DNA of 64,000 bases from Chitinophaga dinghuensis (GTDB lineage Bacteria; Bacteroidota; Bacteroidia; Chitinophagales; Chitinophagaceae): positions 496,001-560,000 of the forward strand of contig NZ_QLMA01000004.1 of the NCBI RefSeq assembly GCF_003259435.1, in the 5' to 3' direction. A program made the position numbers and the translations under genes. How positions within the stretch are numbered: position 1 is the stretch's first letter; each line of letters opens with the position of its first letter. The notes under the pieces are model-generated. The model ran no database searches, was not told where the DNA came from, and was given only the letters and a program-made list of their open reading frames with translations. Below, in pieces: positions 26,779 to 34,629 of this stretch.

Positions 26779-27894
26779 TCAGGGTTTACCTTTTGTCAAC
26801 TTTTGTAATGTGGGGAGAATATGGGCAGCAAAGCGTTCCATGCCTACATCGGTAGGGTGAACGCCATCCACGGTACCTTCATGATCTTCGCCGATAAAGT
26901 TTTCTCCCGTCATGTAATACAGATTTTTAAAGCCCAGTTTTTGTAGATCGGCATAGGCTTTTTTCAGTTCTGCTTGTTTTTTGAGTGCAATCTCTTTAAC
27001 AGAAGGGGTGAAGTAGGCGCTTTCATACATGAAATTTTCTACGAGGAGGATAGGTACGCCTGGTTTGCAGGTACGGATTTGTTGCACCAGTTTAACAGCT
27101 CTTTCGTGGATAAGATCTGGCGTAGTATTCGGATTGCAATCGATCACAAAGAGAGCAGGATCTGTTTCGCAGAGGGCTTCGCCAACATTGGTTTCGAACA
27201 TACCGTTGCCGCTGAATCCGAAGTTGATGATAGGGCGTTGCAGTTTGCGTACGAGGATGTTGGTGTAGGCCATGCCTGGTCTGGAAGCGCAGCCGCCTTG
27301 TGCGATACTGCTGCCGTAGTAGACGATAGGTTTTTTATCTAATAAGAACTGACTGGCGGGCGGGGTAATTTCTGCACCGGCATTCACGCCGATAGATAAG
27401 GAGTCCACACCGTCGTATAATGGCAGGAAGAGGAGGTATTCCCTTTCAACCTGTTGTTCGCCGTTTAGGAGGGTACGTTCTGAGCTGCCGGAATTGTCCG
27501 GGATGCCGCTGTTTACGAACTGCCAGTTGTTATTTACAAGCGCATAGAGATCAAGTCCTTTGATACCAGTGGCCGTCATGTGGTTCATGCTGGCATTGTT
27601 CTTTACTTTCCATTTAGCGGAGATCGCAGCAGCATTGGAGCGGAAGCGGATGGCAATGCCGGCAGAATTGAGGCTGAGGGCCCAGACTTCCGGGCGTACT
27701 GTTGCCTTGAATTTTTCCGGCAGGCGGTTATAATTATGTTCCTGGTGATACTTATCTATCACAGGAAATTCCATGGCGTCGTGATAAATGAAAGTTGTTT
27801 TAGGTTTGGCCGGATTTGTTTGGGCCTGTAGCATGGTTGTTGTAAAAAGGGCTGGCAGTAAGGATTTCAGCCGGCGAAGCAGCAATTTTTTCAT
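26779..27894 (-). CDS. Secreted SGNH/GDSL-family esterase
   Basis: 371 residues with a signal peptide-like N-terminus (KKLLLRRLKSLLPALFTT, ending LQAQ). An N-terminal jelly-roll-like domain (about 40-190) precedes the SGNH hydrolase domain. Block I is VYYGSSIAQGGCASRPGMAY with the Ser nucleophile, block II has NFGFSGNGMFETNVGEAL, block III is VIDCNPNTTPDL and block V is DGVHPTDVGMERF with the Asp and His. Relatives with this two-domain layout act on acetylated or otherwise esterified glycans. Paired LacI-type operators lie 66-104 bp upstream of the start, so induction by a sugar is likely. Confidence 0.82.
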   Translation of the reverse strand: MKKLLLRRLKSLLPALFTTTMLQAQTNPAKPKTTFIYHDAMEFPVIDKYHQEHNYNRLPEKFKATVRPEVWALSLNSAGIAIRFRSNAAAISAKWKVKNNASMNHMTATGIKGLDLYALVNNNWQFVNSGIPDNSGSSERTLLNGEQQVEREYLLFLPLYDGVDSLSIGVNAGAEITPPASQFLLDKKPIVYYGSSIAQGGCASRPGMAYTNILVRKLQRPIINFGFSGNGMFETNVGEALCETDPALFVIDCNPNTTPDLIHERAVKLVQQIRTCKPGVPILLVENFMYESAYFTPSVKEIALKKQAELKKAYADLQKLGFKNLYYMTGENFIGEDHEGTVDGVHPTDVGMERFAAHILPTLQKLTKGKP

Positions 27895-27959
27895 TTGTTG
27901 GAATTATTTACGGAATGAATTGCGAGCCAAGCTAATAAAAAACAATGGATTTTGCCAAT

Positions 27960-27998
27960 TACGCAAACGCTTGCGTGGTTAACGCAAGCGTTTGCGTA
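27960..27998. promoter_or_regulatory. Two LacI-family operators arranged as an inverted pair
   Basis: Positions 27961-27976 (ACGCAAACGCTTGCGT) and 27982-27997 (its exact reverse complement) are each near-palindromes of the LacI/PurR kind. Their centres are 21 bp apart, which places two dimers on the same DNA face. They lie just upstream of the esterase gene and downstream of the LacI-type gene, the natural source of the binding protein. Confidence 0.75.
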
Positions 27999-28087
27999 GA
28001 TGATATGTAAAAACATTTGCTTAAAATAGTGGTGTAATTGGTAAAGAGAGTAAAATTTCTTTACGCAAGAAAAGCAGCTTATTTAGA

Positions 28088-28232
28088 ACAGTGAACAGTA
28101 CGGCGCATACAGTGAACAATTATCGCGCCAACAGTGAACAAAAGGATCGCATTTTTCCAAATGCGTGTTACAGTGAATAACGCACATTTGGTTGTGCAAC
28201 AGTGAACAATTTTATCTTACAGACAGTGAACA
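28088..28232. repeat. Six same-orientation copies of ACAGTGAACA
   Basis: Copies start at 28088, 28109, 28131, 28170 (last bases ATA), 28199 and 28223. Spacings are 21, 22, 39, 29 and 24 bp. The copy at 28170 sits in the middle of an imperfect inverted repeat (AAATGCGTGTTA and TAACGCACATTT). The array fills the otherwise gene-free space between the LacI stop codon and the operators. A further copy at 29372-29381 precedes the LacI start. A regulator binding array is the simplest reading. Confidence 0.6.
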
Positions 28233-28319
28233 GCGTCGTGACCTGCCATAGTAAAAATGCTGTGGCTAGGTTTGCGGCAGAAACGATGTTTTACTAAAAA
28301 TCAATATCCAACCATTTAT

Positions 28320-29342
28320 TTAGGTATGTAATACCAATTGCGACTCCATGATGCGTTGCTGATAATCGTTGAGTGGTAATGTGCCATTCAGGATATCGAG
28401 TAGCATGTTGGTGGCTGCCTGCCCTTGTTCGTAAGGAAATTGTTCTACGGATGCCGCGGGTGGAAATGCAGTGTAACTGCTCACCGGCGTATTGGCGTAA
28501 GATACAAAAGTAATGTCTTTATTTATTTCCAGTTTTTGTTTGAGTGCATATTGCACTGCATCCATGGCTACATAGTCGTTGAAAGTCACCACAGCCGTCA
28601 CTTTTCTTTTGAGTGTCAGCAGGTGCTGCATGGCAGCGTCGGTACCTGCAGCGGTAAGGTCGGCGTTTACAATCAGTTCAGGATCATATTTCAGGCGATG
28701 TTTGCCCAGGGCGCGGATATATCCGGCGGCTCTTTCTTTGCTGGCCATCAGTTGTTCGGGGCCGTTGATCATTCCTATGCAGCGATGTCCTTTTTTCAGC
28801 AGGAAATCTACCGCTTGAACGGTACCTGATTCCAGGTTACAGGAAACGGAGTGGATATTAGGAAGATCGGGGATACGATCGAAGAATACCACCGGTATTT
28901 TCGCTTGCCGAAGCATTTCAAAATGGTCGTAGTTACTGGTATTTTTTCCGATAGACACGATACATCCGTCTACCCGGTGTTGTTTGAAGCTTTGAATGAT
29001 TTGTTTTTCCCTGGCCTCGTCATCGTGGGATTGCCCCAGGAGGACGGTGTAATTGTTGCTGTAGGCCGTGTCTTCAATACCGCTGATAGCGCTGGAGAAA
29101 AAGGCTTCAGAGAGCTCTGGCAACAGGATACCGATGGTAAATGTTTTGCCTTGCTGAAAGAAAATAGCAGTCTGATTGCGTTCATATCCCAGTTCAGCAG
29201 CTAACTGCTGTACTCTGGCCTTCGTTCTGAGGCCAATACTGTGATGATCATGCAATGCTCTGGATACGGTAGATACAGAGATATTCAGCCTTTTTGCAAT
29301 TTCCTTTATTGTTGGTTGACCCGAAGAAACCACCTTTCTCAT
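28320..29342 (-). CDS. LacI-family transcriptional regulator
   Basis: A 340-residue regulator. The N-terminal helix-turn-helix and hinge are clear (TIKEIAKRLNISVSTVSRAL, then LRTKARVQQLAAELGY). The rest is a periplasmic-binding-protein-like sugar sensor: TIGILLPELSEAFFSSAISG, the dimer interface, and VTFNDYVAMDAVQYALKQ. The operators at 27960-27998 and the repeat array lie just beyond its 3' end, and one repeat copy sits 30 bp before its start, suggesting control of the esterase gene and of itself. The inducer is unknown. Confidence 0.9.
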   Translation of the reverse strand: MRKVVSSGQPTIKEIAKRLNISVSTVSRALHDHHSIGLRTKARVQQLAAELGYERNQTAIFFQQGKTFTIGILLPELSEAFFSSAISGIEDTAYSNNYTVLLGQSHDDEAREKQIIQSFKQHRVDGCIVSIGKNTSNYDHFEMLRQAKIPVVFFDRIPDLPNIHSVSCNLESGTVQAVDFLLKKGHRCIGMINGPEQLMASKERAAGYIRALGKHRLKYDPELIVNADLTAAGTDAAMQHLLTLKRKVTAVVTFNDYVAMDAVQYALKQKLEINKDITFVSYANTPVSSYTAFPPAASVEQFPYEQGQAATNMLLDILNGTLPLNDYQQRIMESQLVLHT

Positions 29343-29371
29343 ACATTACAGCAATTATTGGAAAAACAGAT

Positions 29372-29381
29372 ACAGTGAACA
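29372..29381. repeat. Outlying ACAGTGAACA copy upstream of lacI-type gene
   Basis: An exact copy of the array unit, 30 bp before the start codon at 29342. A weaker relative (TTAGTGAACA) is at 29442-29451. The gene-free stretch 29343-29735 otherwise holds only the doubtful ORF at 29491. Confidence 0.5.
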
Positions 29382-29490
29382 AGCTGGCGGGTAAGTTACT
29401 CAGATAATCCTAAACATCCCTGCTTTTTTTGTCGCTTAAAGTTAGTGAACAGACCAGTAACGAAAATAATAATAGTTTATAAAAATCGAC

Positions 29491-29592
29491 ATGTGTCGGG
29501 TAGCGAAGCTCCTGGCAGGCCTTGCGAGTGGGCCGTATTATAAATTAAATATTTACAGATACATGATTGCAATTATATTTAAATATATGTAA
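29491..29592 (+). CDS. Possible 33-aa ORF in a GC-rich patch
   Basis: ATG frame of 33 codons plus TAA. It begins MCRVAKLLAGLASGPYYK and ends in a hydrophobic, aromatic tail (YRYMIAIIFKYM). The first 50 bp are markedly richer in G and C than the AT-rich surroundings, which drew attention to it. A small hairpin (CGACATGTGTCG) covers the start. No promoter or known family was recognised, and it may be a chance frame in a conserved non-coding element. Confidence 0.2.
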   Translation: MCRVAKLLAGLASGPYYKLNIYRYMIAIIFKYM

Positions 29593-29735
29593 CTAATCAA
29601 ATTTTAATTCAAATGGCAAGGTTTTGTTAATTCTAAGCAGATTCGGCCTGTTATTTGCTTATAGCGCATTAACTTGCCAACGTCCTTTTGTTACCCATTA
29701 ACGATTTTTTATAAGATTATTTAAATGTAAACTTT

Positions 29736-30599
29736 ATGAAAATAGACCGTTTTATCCTGCCTGTGCTTGCTGTTTCAACCGTACTGGCATCTTGTTCTGC
29801 TCCGAAAAAGCTTCGGGAATCTGAAGCAAGAAATGCCCGTTTAGACAGCCTCTATAAGGCAACAACGGAGAAGCTGAGACAATGCGATGAGGATGCTGCG
29901 AGAGCTGCCGCAAACTATAAGGATCGTATTCAGAACATGACGGAAAAGCAACAAGCGTTACAGACAAACAATACGCAAATGTTGGAACACCTGAAGGAAC
30001 TGTCTGTTATTTCCAGTTCCCAGGCGGAAAGTATCAAGAAATCACTGGACAATATCGGTGCGAAAGATGCTTACATTAAGGATCTGCAAGGTGCAATTGC
30101 CCGCAAAGACTCTCTTAATATGCAGCTGGTCCTGAATCTGAAAGGCGCCATTGGCAACCTGGATGATAAAGACATCAATATCAAAGTGGAAAAAGGAGTA
30201 GTTTACATTGACATCTCCGATAAACTGCTGTTTAAAAGCGGTAGCTATGATGTAACTGACAGAGCGAAAGATGTATTAGGTAAAGTGGCGAAAGTACTGC
30301 TGAACCAGCCTGATATTGAATTCATGGTGGAAGGTCATACAGACAATGTACCTTATCGTCCGAATGTATTACTGGATAACTGGGATCTGTCTGTTAAACG
30401 TGCGACTTCCGTAGTACGTATTCTGCAGAACCAATACGGTATTCCTCCTGCAAGGATGACTGCTGCCGGTCGCTCTGAATTTGTACCTGTTTCCAGCAAT
30501 GATACGCCGGAAGGTAAAGCGGCTAACCGCAGAACAAGAATCGTGATTCTGCCTCAGCTGGATCAGTTCTTCAAACTGCTGGAAAAACCAGGTAACTAA
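29736..30599 (+). CDS. OmpA-family outer membrane lipoprotein with coiled coil
   Basis: A 287-residue lipoprotein. The signal peptide ends in a lipobox (VLASC, Cys19). Residues 25-125 are rich in heptad-like charged and Gln/Asn stretches, predicting a coiled coil. The C-terminal OmpA domain binds peptidoglycan: DISDKLLFKSGSYDVT, then VEGHTDNVPYRPN, NWDLSVKRATSVVRIL and NRRTRIVI. It should tether the outer membrane to the cell wall. It is a single-gene unit, with a terminator just after it. Confidence 0.9.
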   Translation: MKIDRFILPVLAVSTVLASCSAPKKLRESEARNARLDSLYKATTEKLRQCDEDAARAAANYKDRIQNMTEKQQALQTNNTQMLEHLKELSVISSSQAESIKKSLDNIGAKDAYIKDLQGAIARKDSLNMQLVLNLKGAIGNLDDKDINIKVEKGVVYIDISDKLLFKSGSYDVTDRAKDVLGKVAKVLLNQPDIEFMVEGHTDNVPYRPNVLLDNWDLSVKRATSVVRILQNQYGIPPARMTAAGRSEFVPVSSNDTPEGKAANRRTRIVILPQLDQFFKLLEKPGN

Positions 30600-30624
30600 T
30601 ATTAACGGAAATCATCATAACCAT

Positions 30625-30662
30625 AAAAGCCGTCTCTCCATCAGAGGCGGCTTTTATCATTT
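30625..30662. terminator. Terminator between convergent OmpA and DUF2867 genes
   Basis: AAAAGCCGTCTCT pairs with AGAGGCGGCTTTT (one G-T pair) around a 5-nt loop, with T-rich sequence after it. It overlaps the last codons of the minus-strand DUF2867 gene. Confidence 0.75.
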
Positions 30663-31135
30663 TTATAGTGGATAATACCTTGCAACATACCCGGAAAAAT
30701 GAAGCCATGGAATGGCCAGACACTCCACCAATAAAGCTCCCCAGCCAACCCACGCGGAACGTAGATGGCCGTTTGGACCAGTGTCTCCCCCAATACCTCA
30801 AAATGTAACCACGCTTCTCCAGGCACTTTCATCTCCGCTTGCAGCAACAATACGCCTTGTTGTCGGTTAGCGGCTAATACCCGCCAAAAATCCGTATAAT
30901 CGCCTGTTTGAAGCGTTATTTCGTCCTTTCTGCCTCTCCGTAAGCCTGGACCGCCTACTAGCTCGTCCATCCAGCCCCGGACCTTCCAAAGAAGATTTCC
31001 ATAATACCAGCCCCGTTTTCCGCCAATGGCAAAGAAATTGGCAATGGCTTGCTCTTTATCCATATATCTGGAGACACGAACGTCCTTGTAATACTTCCTG
31101 CCCCCTATGTATTGATTCCAATATGCTATATTCAT
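30641..31135 (-). CDS. DUF2867-type protein
   Basis: 164 residues starting MNIAYWNQYIGGRKYYKDVR. The GWYYGNLLWKVRGWMDELVG and WWSVWPFHGFIFPGMLQGI stretches match DUF2867, which is usually the C-terminal half of NmrA-like epimerase proteins. Here it stands alone without the Rossmann part. The fold is probably SRPBCC-like, but the function is unknown. Its stop codon lies inside a terminator hairpin. Confidence 0.7.
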   Translation of the reverse strand: MNIAYWNQYIGGRKYYKDVRVSRYMDKEQAIANFFAIGGKRGWYYGNLLWKVRGWMDELVGGPGLRRGRKDEITLQTGDYTDFWRVLAANRQQGVLLLQAEMKVPGEAWLHFEVLGETLVQTAIYVPRGLAGELYWWSVWPFHGFIFPGMLQGIIHYKNDKSRL

Positions 31136-31218
31136 ACTTTCAAATGCGCAGCGAAATTACGTGTTCCAGACATTCATGAAAAATGCTTACATTCAGTAAC
31201 ACCCTAAATGTTTGTGAT

Positions 31219-31695
31219 ATGGATATGCAAAAACAAATTGTAAAATCCCTGAAAGACTTACTGCTACAGGGAAATGCGCATGTTACACTGACCGACGCCA
31301 TTAAACATCTGCCCGCCGATATGCGTGGCGTTGTACCAGATAACATGCCATACAGTATCTGGCAACTGGTAGAACATATCCGCATTACACAATGGGATAT
31401 CCTGGAATTCAGCCGCAATCCACATTATAAAGAAATGAACTGGCCACACGACTACTGGCCTAAAGAAACAGCCCCCAGAGACGAAGCACATTGGAAAAAG
31501 TCGCTTGATAAAATTAAGGAAGAGCTACATGATTTTATTGCACTACTGGAAAAACCAGAGGCAGCCTTGTTCGAGCCCTTTGCACACGGAGACGGGCAGC
31601 ACTTATTCCGGGAAGCCGTGCTGATAGCGGATCATACGGCTTATCATACAGGGGAAATTGTTACCTTGCGGAGAATGTTGAAATGCTGGCCTTGA
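31219..31695 (+). CDS. DinB-family four-helix protein
   Basis: 158 residues from the ATG at 31219; an ATG at 31183 would add 12 unconserved residues. The DinB/YfiT pattern is clear: IWQLVEHIRITQWDILEF with the first His, and DHTAYHTGEIVTLRRML with the second and third His, which would bind a divalent metal. Family members act in thiol or metal chemistry (bacillithiol transferases), but many have no known role. The stop codon runs directly into the 54-bp tandem repeat array. Confidence 0.8.
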   Translation: MDMQKQIVKSLKDLLLQGNAHVTLTDAIKHLPADMRGVVPDNMPYSIWQLVEHIRITQWDILEFSRNPHYKEMNWPHDYWPKETAPRDEAHWKKSLDKIKEELHDFIALLEKPEAALFEPFAHGDGQHLFREAVLIADHTAYHTGEIVTLRRMLKCWP

Positions 31696-31956
31696 GTTTT
31701 TTCTCGCAAAGGGCGCAGAGAGGCAAAGGTCGCAGAGGATTGTGTTTTGATTTTTTCACGCAAAGCAGCAAAGGAGGGAGGCAGCAAGGGATTGTGTTTT
31801 GTTGTTTTTTCACGCAAAGCAGCAAAGGAGGGAGGCAGCAAGGGATTGTGTTTTGTTGTTTTTTTCACGCAAAGCAGCAAAGGAGGGAGGCAGCAAGGGA
31901 TTGTGTTTTGTTGTTTTTTCACGCAAAGCAGCAAAGAGGCAAAGAGATGGATGTGG
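31696..31956. repeat. Tandem array of a 54-55 bp unit
   Basis: Units begin at 31703, 31757, 31811, 31866 and 31920. The middle three are almost identical; the first is diverged and the last is cut short. Each carries CACGCAAAGCAGCAAAGGAG, a GGAGGCAGCAAGGGATTGTG part and a T-rich end (TTTTGTTGTTTTTT). The CGCAAAG core looks like a Bacteroidota intergenic repeat I have met before; that is memory, not a search. Frames on both strands stay open across it but encode only low-complexity repeats. Confidence 0.9.
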
Positions 31957-32078
31957 AGGAGGGGAGATGTATGCGAATGGGCTTGCAATGTGGCGTAGAA
32001 GGAGCTGGGCTGCTGGGCTACTGAGCTGCTGGCATTTGTGTTGATGCGCTATTCAAATGTTTATACCTACTGACTCCC

Positions 32079-32438
32079 GTGCAGGAGCAGATTACGCTGG
32101 AAACAGAGGAGCTTCCAATAGTACTTACTTTCATAGATAACGATAACTGGTCTTTGCTGACTACCAGACGTGTATATACTGTTGATGATAAAAAGCGGTA
32201 TCAGGTTTCCAATACAGACATGAAGGATGTATCCTTTTCTTTGAGAGGCAAGACTTCCATCACATTAATGGATGATAACACTATTCCGGTTTTTATAGAA
32301 CCGGGCAAGCCTTCTATGGCAATATATAACGGGATCACCGAGTCAATTTTTCGAGTAAAATGGTTTGCCCGCACAAAATCAATGGGACTGCCATTAGTTC
32401 CTGCTGATGGAATTAGGGGAAAAAAGCGGCATCAATGA
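32079..32438 (+). CDS. Hypothetical 119-aa protein, possibly truncated at its 5' end
   Basis: A frame of 119 codons from a GTG at 32079. The frame is open back to 32025 without ATG, GTG or TTG. The residues look like real protein (VLTFIDNDNWSLLTTRRVYT, DMKDVSFSLRGKTSITLMDD), rich in beta-strand pattern and ending in a basic tail. No signal peptide, domain or promoter was recognised. The repeat array ends just upstream, so the 5' part may have been lost. It converges on egtD with a 5-bp gap. Confidence 0.4.
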   Translation: MQEQITLETEELPIVLTFIDNDNWSLLTTRRVYTVDDKKRYQVSNTDMKDVSFSLRGKTSITLMDDNTIPVFIEPGKPSMAIYNGITESIFRVKWFARTKSMGLPLVPADGIRGKKRHQ

Positions 32439-32443
32439 TGCGC

Positions 32444-33442
32444 TTATATCGCCTGCCATAAACAATCTACAAACCAATTGCGCTGGTCATGAAACTGCGT
32501 GATTGGTTTAAATCCTCCCAAAGCCGCCAGCTGATCAATTTCCACGGGATCATATTTCTGTGAGATCTCCATGTACAAAGGCTCATTTTCTTTAAAATTG
32601 ATGATAACGTCTTCGCCTATACGCACCTGCTGATTGCATAAACTGATCAAGTAACTTTTACAAGCTCCTGTCATAGGATCGTAGGTAGGGAAGTGCTCAA
32701 ATTTAGAGGTGTCGAAGTTGGCGTCCAGTTCCTTATTGATCCTGCGCAGCAGGTTGAAATTGAATTCCCGGGTAATACCTGCACTGTCGTTATAAGCATG
32801 TAAGATTAATTGTGGGTGCTTCTTCAGATCGAAGCCAGTGAGCAGTAAATCTCCTGGCTGAAGGTGACTACGCAACTGCTGACAGAAACTACGTGCAGCC
32901 GTTGGCGTGAAGTTGCCAATATTTGCTCCCATGAATAACAGTACTTTTCTCCGGGAGGAAAGTTGATTAACTGTTTCCAGCATGTTGAAATATTCGCCCA
33001 GTAATCCCTGGAACTTCAGTCCGGATAGCTTTTGAGGAAGCGTATTGTTTAATAACTGTATCACGTTGCCGGATATATCAATAGGGTAATACGTGTAGTC
33101 GGTACCGTTATTGAGCAGTTGTTGTAATAAGTGAACGGATTTGGAAGCGTCTCCTGCGCCGAGTTCCACGATATCGTAGCTGTCCGCATACTGATTGAAA
33201 GTAGCGGCGATATTAGAGGACTGCTGCATCATGATTTCCATTTCACAATCGGTCAGGTAATATTCCTGGCATTGCATGATTTGCTGGAAGAGGACATCGC
33301 CTTCGGCATCATAGAAATATTTAGGGTCCAGGTATTTCTGCTGCGCGCGGAGGCCTTGTACTACGTCATTGTAGAAAGCGTTGTTGTGGCGGAATGTTCT
33401 GCAAACAGTTGCTGGTGTTGGAATTACAGTAGGGTATGCCAT
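32444..33442 (-). CDS. egtD: L-histidine N-alpha-methyltransferase (ergothioneine synthesis)
   Basis: A 332-residue SAM-dependent methyltransferase that converts histidine to hercynine (trimethylhistidine). The EgtD signature is seen: KYFYDAEGDVLFQQIMQCQE, the SAM site VELGAGDASKSVHLL, LLFMGANIGNFTPTAA and LLTGFDLKKHP, followed by YNDSAGITREFN. The C-terminal DQRNWFVDCLW also fits. It ends the operon, 28 bp after egtB. With EgtB it makes the core pathway; EgtA, EgtC and EgtE are not in the window. Confidence 0.92.
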   Translation of the reverse strand: MAYPTVIPTPATVCRTFRHNNAFYNDVVQGLRAQQKYLDPKYFYDAEGDVLFQQIMQCQEYYLTDCEMEIMMQQSSNIAATFNQYADSYDIVELGAGDASKSVHLLQQLLNNGTDYTYYPIDISGNVIQLLNNTLPQKLSGLKFQGLLGEYFNMLETVNQLSSRRKVLLFMGANIGNFTPTAARSFCQQLRSHLQPGDLLLTGFDLKKHPQLILHAYNDSAGITREFNFNLLRRINKELDANFDTSKFEHFPTYDPMTGACKSYLISLCNQQVRIGEDVIINFKENEPLYMEISQKYDPVEIDQLAALGGFKPITQFHDQRNWFVDCLWQAI

Positions 33443-33470
33443 AATGGAGTATTGTAATGTCTGAGAATAA

Positions 33471-34622
33471 TTAACTTTTTGCCAGTCGGATACCGGTAAA
33501 CTGCCATCGTAAAGGAGGATGGAAGAAATTGCGGTATGTTTTCCGGCTATGGTCTGGTGGGGTTACTTCGGAGGCGCCCCTCAGTACCATTTGGTTTACC
33601 ATGAATTTCCCATTATACTCGCCGATAGCGCCTGGGGCTTTTTTAAAGCCGGGATAGGGGAGATAGGCACTTTCTGTCCATTCCCATCGCTGGCCCCAAT
33701 GAAACTTATCTGCCGCCGCTTCCCACTCAAATTCTGTAGGCAGGCGGAATCCTTTCCAAGCGGCATATGCGGCCGCTTCGTAATAACTCACATGGCAGAC
33801 CGGATCTTCCGGTTTTATCGGCTGTAAGCCTTGCCAGCCATATTGTTGCCATTGCCCATCTATATAATACCAGTATAAAGGAGCTTTTATTTCCCTGGTT
33901 TTCACCCAATCCCATCCTTCGGCATGCCAATAGCGAAAATCCGTATAGCCGCCAGCGTTAATGAACTCCAGGAAATCTGCATTGGACACTGGCGTAGAAC
34001 TGATGGCATAATGCCCGAGGGATACCTGGTGTCTCCCTAACTCATTATCGAAACAAAATCCATTACCCTGATAGCCGATATCATAAATACCAGCAGGCAT
34101 ATCTATCCATTCCTGCGGATGTCCGTTACTGGCGATGGTAGCCCGATTCCGGTCATACGGCGGCATCAGGGGATTATGTCCGAGGATATATTTTATATCA
34201 GTGTACAGCAGTTCCTGGTGTTGTTCTTCATGATTTAAACCGAGTATCAGCAACGGTTCCAGCGCAGGCGGAATGGGTTTGGATAACCATTTTTCCATTG
34301 CATGATCCACATGGCGGCGGTATTGCATGATTTCCTCTACAGATGGTCTGCTGAGATTTCCTCTGTCGGTGCGGATTACACGGGAACCAACGGATTCGTA
34401 ATAACTATTGAAAACGAAGTTATATTGAGGATCGAATTCCGTATAACCAGTAACGTTAGGTTGCAGGATAAATGTTTCGAAGAACCAAGTGGTATGGCCC
34501 AGGTGCCATTTCGGGGGACTCACATCTACCACGGGTTGTACCACATAATCTTCCGTTTTCAACGGGGAGCAGATGGTTTCAGAACGTTCTCTTACAGTTT
34601 TATATTTTTCGAGTAATTCCAT
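33471..34622 (-). CDS. egtB: EgtB-type hercynine oxygenase (sulfoxide synthase)
   Basis: 383 residues in two parts. The N-terminal DinB-like domain carries the iron ligands (H43 in WHLGHTTW, H131 and H135 in LNHEEQHQEL). The C-terminal FGE-sulfatase fold starts near 172 (WIDMPAGIYDIGYQG) and holds GFRLPTEFEWEAAA, WEWTESAYLPYPGF and TYRNFFHPPLRWQFTG. It joins a thiol to hercynine using oxygen. Whether it takes cysteine directly or gamma-glutamylcysteine cannot be read from sequence. OvoA is unlikely because there is no fused methyltransferase. It sits 7 bp after the permease gene. Confidence 0.9.
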   Translation of the reverse strand: MELLEKYKTVRERSETICSPLKTEDYVVQPVVDVSPPKWHLGHTTWFFETFILQPNVTGYTEFDPQYNFVFNSYYESVGSRVIRTDRGNLSRPSVEEIMQYRRHVDHAMEKWLSKPIPPALEPLLILGLNHEEQHQELLYTDIKYILGHNPLMPPYDRNRATIASNGHPQEWIDMPAGIYDIGYQGNGFCFDNELGRHQVSLGHYAISSTPVSNADFLEFINAGGYTDFRYWHAEGWDWVKTREIKAPLYWYYIDGQWQQYGWQGLQPIKPEDPVCHVSYYEAAAYAAWKGFRLPTEFEWEAAADKFHWGQRWEWTESAYLPYPGFKKAPGAIGEYNGKFMVNQMVLRGASEVTPPDHSRKTYRNFFHPPLRWQFTGIRLAKS

Positions 34623-34629
34623 AGTTCAT

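Noticed and set aside
28088..28232. CRISPR array
   Set aside because: Repeats are only 10 bp, spacing is irregular (21 to 39 bp) and no cas genes are present.
28088..28232. Iterons of a plasmid-type replication origin
   Set aside because: The first three copies are 21-22 bp apart, but no replication-initiator gene is nearby and the surroundings look chromosomal.
31644..32044. Long open frames on both strands in the repeat array
   Set aside because: They exist only because the 54-bp unit is a multiple of three and lacks stops; the encoded residues are low-complexity repeats that break at the 55-bp unit.
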